Shown here piece after piece: positions 33,649 through 44,037 of a stretch of DNA of 64,000 nt. Under the pieces are notes generated by a model. That model did no database searches and was not told the DNA's origin. It saw nothing but the letters and a program-made list of their open reading frames with translations. This DNA comes from Cryobacterium flavum (lineage in GTDB: Bacteria; Actinomycetota; Actinomycetes; Actinomycetales; Microbacteriaceae). The stretch is from the NCBI RefSeq assembly GCF_900103805.1, contig NZ_FNIB01000004.1, forward strand, positions 310,001 to 374,000, read 5' to 3'. Each line of letters opens with the position of its first letter. The first letter of the stretch is position 1. Position numbers and translations under genes: made by a program.

Positions 33649-34620
33649 CTAGGCCTGCGGAGTTGCGGGCGTTGCGGGCGTTCCGGGCGTTGCGGAGGCG
33701 GCAGGCGCGGCTGCCGGTTTGTGGGCGTTCGCGCCGAAGGCGCTGCCGATACCCTTCATGGCCTCGGTCAGTTCGCTCGGCACGATCCACAGCTTGTTAG
33801 CGCTGCCCTCGGCCAGCTTGGGAAGTGTGAGCAGGTACTGGTAGGCGAGCAGCTTCGGGTCGGGGTCTCCATCGTGAATGGCCTTGAACACCGTGGTGAT
33901 GGCTTCCGCCTCACCCTGCGCGCGCAGGACGGCAGCTTTGGCATCACCCTCGGCTTCGAGGATCGCCGCCTGGCGAGCGCCCTCAGCGGTGAGAATGGCG
34001 GACTGTTTGGTGCCCTCGGCGGTGAGGATCAGCGCACGACGGTCACGTTCGGCGCGCATCTGCTTCTCCATGGAGTCCTGGATTGAGTGGGGCGGCTCGA
34101 TGGCCTTGAGCTCGACTCGGCCCACGCGGATACCCCATTTGCCGGTGGCCTCGTCGAGCACGATGCGCAGCTGGCTGTTGATATTGTCGCGACTGGTCAG
34201 CGCTTCTTCCAGGTTCAACCCGCCGACCACGTTACGAAGGGTGGTCGTGGTGAGCTGCTCGACCGCGCCGAGGTAGTTGTTGATCTCGTAGGTGGCGGCG
34301 CGGGCATCCGTCACCTGAAAATAAACGACGGTGTCGATGGAGACGACGAGGTTGTCCTCGGTGATCACGGGCTGCGGCGGAAACGAGACGACCTGCTCGC
34401 GAATATCGAGCAGCGGCCGCACCCGGTCGACGAACGGCACGAGCAGGTTCAGACCGGGCAGCAGCGTCTTATGGTACTTGCCGAGGCGCTCGACCACCCC
34501 GGCGTTACCCTGCGGAATGATGCGAATGGCGCGCACGAGAATGACGATGACGAACACCGCCAACACGGCGAGCAGGGCGATCACGAAGATCTGACCGATG
34601 AAAGCTGCGGGGTCAAGCAT
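33649..34620 (-). CDS. SPFH/Band 7 (stomatin-like) membrane protein
   Basis: 323 residues. A membrane segment (about residues 5-30) precedes the Band 7 domain: IIPQGNAGVVERLGKYHKTLLPGLNLLVPF, the VITEDNLVVSIDTVVYFQV block and RNVVGGLNLEEALTSRDNIN. A long helix follows (EKQMRAERDRRALILTAEGTKQ repeat-like). The last 40 residues are Ala/Pro/Thr-rich with a repeated PATPGTPATPATP tail, DNA-level repeats included. SPFH proteins form ring-like membrane cages that influence membrane domains and protease access. The start overlaps the end of the upstream nfeD-like gene by eight bases, so the two are an operon. Confidence 0.9.
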   Translation of the reverse strand: MLDPAAFIGQIFVIALLAVLAVFVIVILVRAIRIIPQGNAGVVERLGKYHKTLLPGLNLLVPFVDRVRPLLDIREQVVSFPPQPVITEDNLVVSIDTVVYFQVTDARAATYEINNYLGAVEQLTTTTLRNVVGGLNLEEALTSRDNINSQLRIVLDEATGKWGIRVGRVELKAIEPPHSIQDSMEKQMRAERDRRALILTAEGTKQSAILTAEGARQAAILEAEGDAKAAVLRAQGEAEAITTVFKAIHDGDPDPKLLAYQYLLTLPKLAEGSANKLWIVPSELTEAMKGIGSAFGANAHKPAAAPAASATPGTPATPATPQA

Positions 34621-35095
34621 TGTTCTGGGTCCTTTCGGCGGGGATGACGATGGCGGTGGAGCCTTCGATGAGATGCACGGTGATGCGCTCGCCCGGTTCA
34701 GCGGGTGCTGCGGTGCCGCCACCCGGCAGCACCAGACGAGCAGTCCAGGTTTCGCCGTTGGCCAGCTTCACCAGTCCGCCGGTCTCGGTGACGGTCGAGA
34801 GAACACGACCACTCATGCCGATCAGGGCATCGATATTGGAAAGCGCCGGATCGCCGCCCTTGCGCAGGGCGCGCAGCAAAAACGGCCGAATCGTCAGCAA
34901 CAGCAGCACCGACAAGCCGCCGGCAACGACGATCTGAAGCCACCAGTCCAGGCCGAGCAAATTGGCGGCCAAACCGCCCAGGCTGCCGATGGAGATCATC
35001 AGGAACGTGAATTCCAGGCTCAGTAATTCGATGATGATGGCCACGAGAATGAACACGAGCCACAAAATCCAGAGATAATCGGTCAGGTCGACCAT
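34613..35095 (-). CDS. NfeD-like OB-fold membrane protein
   Basis: 160 residues from ATG with GGAAGG eight bases upstream. Two or three helices (YLWILWLVFILVAIIIELLS and later IVVAGGLSVLLLLTIRPFLL) come before a C-terminal OB fold beginning NIDALIGMSGRVLSTVTE with GGLVKLANGETWTARL. NfeD-short proteins partner with SPFH proteins, as here. Together they probably tune membrane organisation. An upstream extension to 35218 has no support. Confidence 0.88.
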   Translation of the reverse strand: MVDLTDYLWILWLVFILVAIIIELLSLEFTFLMISIGSLGGLAANLLGLDWWLQIVVAGGLSVLLLLTIRPFLLRALRKGGDPALSNIDALIGMSGRVLSTVTETGGLVKLANGETWTARLVLPGGGTAAPAEPGERITVHLIEGSTAIVIPAERTQNNA

Positions 35096-35260
35096 GCGTG
35101 ACACCTTCCACATTTCGTTCACCTCGAAACTAGCAGGTACCGACGACAACACGCCGGGGGAGCGGCCGAGGCTTGTTGATAAGGTCGAAAGCGTAGGTAG
35201 TGGCCGATCAGGGCACACTTCATCACGGACACAAACAGACCGAATTCTTGAGGAGCACGC

Positions 35261-36025
35261 GTGACCAATCCACTTGCAGCAGGATCACTCGAGGGCAAGC
35301 GTGTACTCGTCACTGGCTCGTCCCGTGGCATCGGCGCCGACACTGTCGGCTATTTCGCCGAGGCCGGAGCGCGCGTCGTCATCAACTACCGCAATAAAGA
35401 GGCACGCGCGAACAAGCTTCGCGACGCCATTCGCGCCGCCGGGGGAGACGCCATCACCGTCGGTGCCGACCTGACCGATCCGGCATCGGTCGCCGCGATG
35501 TTCGCGACCATCACGAGCGAATTCGGTGGCCTCGACATTCTTGTGATGAACGCATCTGGCGGCATGGAGAGCGGCATGGCGGCGGACTACGCCATCAAGC
35601 TCAATCGTGACGCACAGGTCAATCTACTCAACGGCGCCGTACCCCTGCTCGGTGACGATTCCCGGGTGGTCTACGTCACCAGCCACCAGGCACACTTCAT
35701 CAAGACCACACCTACCATGCCGGAGTATGAGCCGGTCGCCCGCAGTAAGCGCGCCGGCGAAGACGCCCTGCGCGCCGTCATTCCCCAGCTCGAAGAGTCC
35801 GGTATCGGATTCGTCGTGGTGTCCGGTGACATGATCGAGGGCACCATCACGGCGACGCTGCTCGAACGGTCCAACCCTGGCGCTCTGAGTGCCCGCAAGG
35901 AGGCGGCCGGTCGCCTGTACAACGTGAGCGAGTTCGCAGCGGAAATCGTCCTGGCCGCGACCTCGCCGGTCCCGGCCGGCAACACTCGCCTGGTCGGCGA
36001 CACGTCCGGGTTCGCCGGCGAATAG
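35261..36025 (+). CDS. SDR-family protein lacking the usual catalytic tyrosine
   Basis: 254 residues from GTG with GAGGAG upstream. The NAD(P) motif TGSSRGIG (residues 18-25) and the NAS motif (MNASGG) are typical of short-chain dehydrogenases, and Ser141 (VVYVTSHQAHF) is in place. The active site normally YxxxK reads VARSK (residues 159-163), so valine replaces tyrosine; a tyrosine lies three residues earlier (Tyr156, in YEPVARSK). Either the active site is rearranged or the protein is not a classical dehydrogenase. Substrate unknown. It lies divergent from the SPFH/NfeD operon, and in front of the S9 peptidase gene. Confidence 0.8.
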   Translation: MTNPLAAGSLEGKRVLVTGSSRGIGADTVGYFAEAGARVVINYRNKEARANKLRDAIRAAGGDAITVGADLTDPASVAAMFATITSEFGGLDILVMNASGGMESGMAADYAIKLNRDAQVNLLNGAVPLLGDDSRVVYVTSHQAHFIKTTPTMPEYEPVARSKRAGEDALRAVIPQLEESGIGFVVVSGDMIEGTITATLLERSNPGALSARKEAAGRLYNVSEFAAEIVLAATSPVPAGNTRLVGDTSGFAGE

Positions 36026-38179
36026 CGGGCGACCAAGCGATGAAGGCTGCCGATCTTCCCTTACTCGGGTCGCTGTCACGCCCGACGATCCATCCCGATG
36101 GGTCGCGGGCGGTGTTCTCCCAGGTACACGCCGACTTTTCAGCGGATGATTACGTCGGCCAGCTCTTTACCGTCGCGCTGGCAGGGGAGCCGGCTCCGCG
36201 CCGCATCACGCGCGGCTTTCGTGACTCGGCGCCCCGGTTTTCTCCGGATGGCAGCCTAATCGGGTTTCTGCGCGCCGATGCCGGCGGCGCCGCGCAGCTG
36301 CACGTCGTTGATGCGGCCGGCGGCGAGCCCGTGGCGGTCACCGACGCGGTTCTCGGCGTGAGCGACTTTCGCTGGCATCCGGACGGTGACCGGATTGCCT
36401 TCCTGGCCCGGGTCCCCGAGCAGGGTCGTTATGGCACGGTTGCGGGTCTGTCGGCCGACTCGGAACCGGCCCGCCGCTTCGATACCCTGCGTTATCGTTC
36501 GAACGGCGTCGGCTACACCAGTGACCGTCGCGTACACGTGTTTCTCGCCGTCGTGCCCGATGTCTGGGGCGAACCGACCCCCGCCGTAGCGCCGTCCGTG
36601 ACCGACGCACCGCAGGCGCCGTCCGGCAACCCGCCGGGTAGCGCGCCAACACCGGACCTTTTGGATCCGGCCAGCTTCGCGAGTGGAGTACCGGTCGCCC
36701 GCCAGCTGACCGAGGGAGACTTCGATCATTCCGGGCTGGCCTTCTCGCCCGACGGTTCCAGGCTCCTGACCATCTCGGCCCGTCAGGCCGAACGGTACAC
36801 CGACCTCCGCAGTGAGGTGGTCGAACTCACACTCCGCGACAGCACCGATACCGCTTCAAACGAGACCATCGCGCCGCTTCGCACCTTCGTGCCTGCGGCC
36901 CAAAACCTCAGTATCTCGGCGCTGGCCTCTGCCGAGGACGGTACCCTCTGGCTGCTCGCAACCGACGTGGGTGCGAGCGGGCGAGACTTCGTCGGCCGGG
37001 TGACCGCTCTTTACCGAAGTGGTGTCTCGCTTGACGGTTCAGCACCCATTCGGGTGACCGACCCGAACCAGACCGACCAGGATCTGCTCGACCTCGATGC
37101 CACCGGGGGAATCTGTCCGTTGACGGACGGCTCCGTGCTCGTGCTCACGGGTCGTCGTGGCCGGGTCGAGCTGGTACGGGTGGAGCGCGAGGGGCGGGTG
37201 CAGTCACTCGACTGCGGAGCCACCGTCGCCGCCTCAATGGATGCCTGCGGCGACGCCGTCGTTGTCGCGGTGCAGTCCGCCCGCACGACAGGTGACCTCG
37301 TTCTCATCCACCCGGGCCTCACCGGCAGTCACGCTTCGGAGACCCCGCCGAAACGCCTCACCGATTTTTCCTTGGCCCTGCGCGCCACCGGACTGATCCC
37401 CGGAATCGAGCTCACGGTCACCGGACGAGACGGCTATCCGGTGCACGGCTGGGTGCACACTCCGGCAGGGCCGGGACCGCATCCGGTGCTTCTGACCATT
37501 CACGGAGGACCGTTCGCTCAATACACCGGTGCGCTCCTCGATGAGACCCAGGTCTACGTCGACGCGGGCTACGCGGTGGTTCTCTGCAACCCGCGCGGGT
37601 CATCCGGTTATGGCCTGGCCCACGGGCGCGCCATCCGCCAGCGCATGGGCACCCTCGACCTGGCCGACGTGCTGGACTTTCTCGCTGGCGCTCTCAGCGC
37701 CGAGCCCACCCTCGACGCCCACCGTGTCGGTATCATGGGCGGATCCTACGGCGGCTATCTGACCGCGTGGACGATCGCGCACGAACACCGGTTCGCGGCG
37801 GCCATCGTGGAACGCGGCTTTCTGGATCCGCAAGGGTTCGTCGGGACGAGCGACATCGGCGACTTCTTCGGCGACGAATACGCCGGTACAGATGCCGCCC
37901 TGCTGCAGGCACAGAGCCCACAGTTTCTGGTCGGCCGGGTGACGACCCCGACCCTGGTGCTGCACTCAGCGCAGGACCTGCGCTGCCCGCTGTCGCAGGG
38001 CGAGCGCTACTACGCTGCGCTCAAACGTGGGGGAGTGGAGTCCGAACTGGTCGTTTTTCCGGGGGAGAACCACGACCTCAGCCGCACCGGTCACCCCCGC
38101 CACCGTTTGCAACGGTTCGAGATTATTCTGGACTGGTGGGCCCGACACCTGCCCAGTGCCACTAATCACAGGAGCAAAG

Positions 38180-40570
<2,391 letters not shown>

Positions 40571-40582
40571 CCCGGCAGCTGG

Positions 40583-41400
40583 CTACGCGAGCAACTCGAC
40601 CAGAGTCGCTCGCGCACCGACGGTGTGCAGCAACTCGAGCGCCCGGTCGTAGGCCCGGGCAAACGTCGGTTCGTCGACGAGGTCGCCGAACCGGTCGCAG
40701 TCCTGCAGGAAGGAATTCCGGTCGGCGGCGAATCCGGCGGCGTTCTGCATGACGGGATATTTGAGACGGTCGGCGACGTCGATGGGCTGGCCCAGCTCAT
40801 CCGTGCCCTCGGCGTAGCGGACCCAGTTCGCCACGATGGCCGCCGACAGGGCCATCGAACGCCCGGCCGCGAGTTGGTCGACGATCACCGGCACGAGCCA
40901 CTTGGGAATTCGGTCGCAGGATTCGTTGCAGAGCCTGGGGACGGTGTCGCGCACGCTCGGGTTGGAGAAGCGCGCGATGAGCTCGCTCTTGTACGCGTCG
41001 AGGTCGATGCCGGGCACCGGCTTGAGTGTGGGGGAGCCCTCCTCGTCCATGTAGGCCCGAAGGAACGCGGCGTTCAGCGGATGGACCGCGGCATCGCGCA
41101 CGAGCCGGTATCCCATCAAATGTGCGAAATAGCACAGGCCCTGGTGGCTGGCATACAACAACCGTGGTTTCATCAGCTCGTAGGGCTCGACATCGGCGAC
41201 GAGCTGGGTGCGCAATCGTTCGTAGGGCGGGCGTGCGTCAGCGAAGGAGTCCTGCGATACCCACTGGAAGAAGGGTTCGCAGACCACGGTCCAGGCGTCG
41301 CACACGCAGATGGTATCGGCGACCAGGGCGCGGTCGGCATCCGTGGTTCGGGGGTGATGCGGTCGACCATGCTGTTCGTCCCCACCCCGTCAGGCGAGTT
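40583..41400 (-). pseudogene. Remnant of a mannitol/polyol dehydrogenase (frameshift and 5' truncation)
   Basis: The C-terminal half of a long-chain polyol dehydrogenase (MtlD/fructuronate reductase family) is readable from CVCDAWTVVCEPFFQW, through PRLLYASHQGLCYFAHLMGY and AFLRAYMDEEGSPTL, to the end. The N-terminal NAD domain is missing. The stretch NSMVDRITP, which should precede it directly, lies in another frame; the frames join across a run of five C (minus strand) near 41350-41354. One more C would give ITPRTTDADR, so a single-base deletion explains the break. No start for the joined frame is visible. The gene is dead unless the base loss is an assembly error, and the missing 5' part argues that it is truly dead. 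Confidence 0.8.
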
Positions 41401-41856
41401 CTCTGCGACTCCTGGCTGATTCAAGCCAGGTTCAGGCCGGGTGGAAGCTGCGGACGGCGCATCAGGCACCCCTCTCGGACGCCCGGGCGCATGACCGATA
41501 ATATGCATTATGTCAATACCGAGGTATGACACGAGCCCGGGGCGTGAAATTCACATCGCCGAGATTCTTGATGGTATTCCCAACGATGCAGGAGCTTTAC
41601 AACCCTCTGAGGTGGCGGTGTTCTGCATACTGACGCCGACGAGGAGACTCCCAGCAGCGAAGTTTTGATGCGAACAAAATCACACGGACCTTGCAAGCAA
41701 TCGGCGCGTCGGGGGCCTCCTCCGCCTTCGCGAGTCCATACGTTGAGCGTATTGCGAAATACGCACGCTGCGCCCTGAACAAGCCGCAGCTTTTTCGATG
41801 TTGGGGCCGTTTCGTGCGCACTGTGTTAACCGTTTCCCGTCCCGTTTGCCGAGGCG
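41401..41856. other. Degenerate spacer with no supported gene
   Basis: 456 bases between the polyol dehydrogenase remnant and the CPBP fragment. Plus-strand text 41658-41760 reads RSFDANKITRTLQAIGAS, then YVERIAKYARCALN, after a stop codon; this recalls an ATP-cone start (FDxxKIxRxL) but no start codon or partner domain is present. An AT-rich near-palindrome (ATAATATGCATTAT) lies near 41498-41511. Nothing else is recognisable. It is probably ancient coding DNA decaying. Confidence 0.35.
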
Positions 41857-42444
41857 GTGTTCCGGGTAGTGCCGAACGGTCTCACGGATCAGCCACCAGG
41901 TTTCGGCCTCTGGACTCTCACGCTCCTCCTGGTTGGATTCAATGAAGAACTCATCAGCTGTGGAGTCGTGCTCAGTCGGTTGAGCCGAAGCTTCACCGCC
42001 ATTCCTGCCGTTGCGGTAACAGCAGCGCTATTCGGGATGCAACACCTGTCCGCCTTCGCCACCACGGACAGGGAAACGTACGACGTCCTGACGAACGTGC
42101 TCGCCTCAGCGACCTACGGCTTCGCTCTCGCCGCGTTTCAATACCGCTTCTCGTGGATCTGGCCGCTGATAGTCATTCACGGACTCGCGGATTTCACGTC
42201 GATCCTCGCGCGCACTTCTTACGGCGATCTCGTCGTGGCCGTCACGTGTGTGATCTTTGTGATTTACGGGCTTGCCGCACTGCGGCACATCGCCCGGCGC
42301 GCAGCACGCGCCCGGTTTAGGTTGCCCCGTGAACCGAGCGGACAAGCATCTGCAATGGCGCCGTATTCACGGCCTGCGACAGCCGGTCAGGGCTGTGCCG
42401 CGCAGGGGCTCCGAGACCAGAATGACTCGCACCCAGCCATCTAA
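41857..42444 (+). pseudogene. Truncated CPBP-family intramembrane protease
   Basis: 195 residues from a GTG. The CPBP (Abi/Rce1) motifs are EELISCG in place of EExxxR, FGMQHL (FxxxH) and IHGLADF (HxxxD). The arginine of motif 1 is a cysteine here (codon TGC, one change from CGC), and the N-terminal helices of the usual 220-280 residue family are lost: the frame is closed upstream by a stop at 41827. The C-terminus (PREPSGQASAMAPYS and on) is unlike the family. No ribosome binding site is clear. It may be inactive; a non-catalytic role cannot be ruled out. Confidence 0.6.
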
Positions 42445-42743
42445 CTGACACCGGCGCTCGGCTACAAGTGTTCCAAGCGACGCCGCGAAAAGTGGTCAAC
42501 GTCAGCACCTTCAACTTGCGATCTCGCGGCACGCTCACCAGCGATATCGGAGAGCCGCGCCCCACCCGATTATTTCCCGAAAGCTGCTGCGCTGATTGCC
42601 TCATCGGCAGCGACGCTCTCCCTAGCAACGTGTAAACGCGTGCCCTGCTGGGCGCTCAATCTCCTGAGCCGTGAAGACATCGTTGACAGTCGCTACCGGT
42701 GCATGTTTTCAGCTGACACCGAGCGAGATCAGAGGGACGAAAC

Positions 42744-42781
42744 GGGAGCGCCCGCTAGTGGGACCTCCTACGGACGCTCCC
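42744..42781. repeat. Inverted repeat, nested hairpin
   Basis: Seven-base arms GGGAGCG and CGCTCCC enclose a smaller CCC/GGG pair. There is no U tract, and no gene end directly before it. It may be a relic terminator of a lost gene. Confidence 0.4.
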
Positions 42782-42884
42782 CCGAAAGTTGGCGGTTCTG
42801 ACCGTGCTGGGAGGCGGCGGCGCCCGTTTGACTGTCCCGAAATTATGCCCAATGACCGGGCGTCAACCGTAACAGCCCTTTGCC

Positions 42885-42931
42885 CTAAATGAGGTAGCGG
42901 CGAAATTCCGGCCATCTCTGCCTCACTTTAG
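42885..42931. repeat. Imperfect inverted repeat upstream of the aldo/keto reductase
   Basis: CTAAATGAGGTAG and CTGCCTCACTTTAG can form a stem of about 12 pairs with one bulge and a mismatch, with a 20-base loop. It lies about 150 bases before the reductase start and could be an operator or a terminator relic. Confidence 0.35.
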
Positions 42932-43077
42932 ATGAGACGGGGCAACCCAGATCGATGAGAGGTCCGGAATATAGGATTTTTCCCCTACTCCGGTCCGCCT
43001 GACGCACAGAAAGCGTTCCCTTCCAAAAGTAATAGACCGGGGTGTTGTTCTGGCCCGTCTGCACCCAGACTGGAGGT

Positions 43078-44007
43078 ATGAAGACAATGACGTTACCGAA
43101 TACACACTTCGAGGTCTCCAACATCATTCTGGGGCTGATGCGGATCGTTCCCCTGGCCGACGAAGAGATCCGATCCTTGGTTGAAGCGTCCAGAGAGGCC
43201 GGCATAAATTTCTTTGATCACGCCGACGTGTACGGCAGCGAACCCCACGAATGTGAGCGGCGTTTTGGCGACGCCGTATCGTTTTCGGCAGAAGATCGGG
43301 CACGTGTCGCCATCCAGTCAAAGGTCGGCATTCGATCGGGCTTCTGGGACTTCTCCAGGGAGCACATCCTTCGATCGGTCGACGAGTCGCTCACGGCGTT
43401 GAAGACCGATTACCTCGACATGCTGCTGCTGCACCGCCCTGACGCCCTGGTGGAACCCGACGAGGTCGCGGAGGCGTTCAACATTTTGCACGATGCGGGA
43501 AAAGTACTCAATTTCGGCGTCTCCAATCACACTCCGGGACAGGTAGAGCTATTGAAAAGCTCGGTGGCCCAGCCGCTCATCGTCAACCAGGTGCAGTTGA
43601 GCATCACGCATGCGCCCCTGATCGCCGCCGGCGTCTCGGCCAACATGGCTGGCCTGGACCAGTCCATCGACCGGGACAACGGCATTCTCGATTACTGCCG
43701 ACTGAACAACATCACCCTGCAGGCATGGTCGCCGTTCCAGAAGGGTTTCTTCGACGGTATTTTCCTGAACGATCGAGAAAACTATGCCGCGTTGAACAAC
43801 GTCATCGAGGACCTTGCTCGAACCTACGATGCTCCCCCGGCTGCCATCGCCGTAGCCTGGATCACTCGTCATCCCGCCCACATGCAGGTTGTACTCGGCA
43901 CGACCAGCGTTCACCATCTGATCGATTCGGCCGCGGGGTCTGATATCGCCCTCACGCGCGAAGAGTGGTACCGACTCTTCACGGCCGCTGGACATATCTT
44001 GCCGTAG
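43078..44007 (+). CDS. Aldo/keto reductase family protein
   Basis: 309 residues. The TIM-barrel AKR landmarks are present: INFFDHADVYGS (Asp and Tyr of the catalytic set), IQSKVGIRS (Lys), YLDMLLLHRPD (His) and FGVSNHTPGQVELL. It most resembles the YdhF-type group of E. coli. It would reduce carbonyls with NADPH. GGAGG ends just one base before the ATG at 43078, so the second ATG at 43087 (MTLPNTHFEV), ten bases from GGAGG, may be the true start. The gene is intact although its surroundings are decayed, and lies 30 bases in front of the antiporter gene, perhaps co-transcribed. Confidence 0.9.
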   Translation: MKTMTLPNTHFEVSNIILGLMRIVPLADEEIRSLVEASREAGINFFDHADVYGSEPHECERRFGDAVSFSAEDRARVAIQSKVGIRSGFWDFSREHILRSVDESLTALKTDYLDMLLLHRPDALVEPDEVAEAFNILHDAGKVLNFGVSNHTPGQVELLKSSVAQPLIVNQVQLSITHAPLIAAGVSANMAGLDQSIDRDNGILDYCRLNNITLQAWSPFQKGFFDGIFLNDRENYAALNNVIEDLARTYDAPPAAIAVAWITRHPAHMQVVLGTTSVHHLIDSAAGSDIALTREEWYRLFTAAGHILP

Positions 44008-44037
44008 TCAGGCACCTTAAACTCTTGGCGGTAAAGG

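Larger units (their letters stand above)
42445..43077. other. Non-coding stretch with two inverted repeats
   Basis: 633 bases with no supported gene. Two structures are visible. GGGAGCG (42744-42750) pairs with CGCTCCC (42775-42781) around a core CCC...GGG. CTAAATGAGGTAG (42885-42897) pairs imperfectly with CTGCCTCACTTTAG (42918-42931). A frame open from about 42470 to 42800 on the plus strand lacks a start and shows no family. The right end holds the promoter and ribosome binding site (GGAGG) of the aldo/keto reductase gene. Confidence 0.4.

Noticed and set aside
33655..33710. Short tandem units that might be a CRISPR or minisatellite
   Set aside because: The units are short, contiguous and coding (Pro/Ala/Thr tail of the SPFH protein); there are no spacers.
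42470..42800. Plus-strand frame open for about 110 codons
   Set aside because: No start codon with a ribosome binding site, no similarity to a known family, unusual composition (Ser/Ala/Arg mixture).
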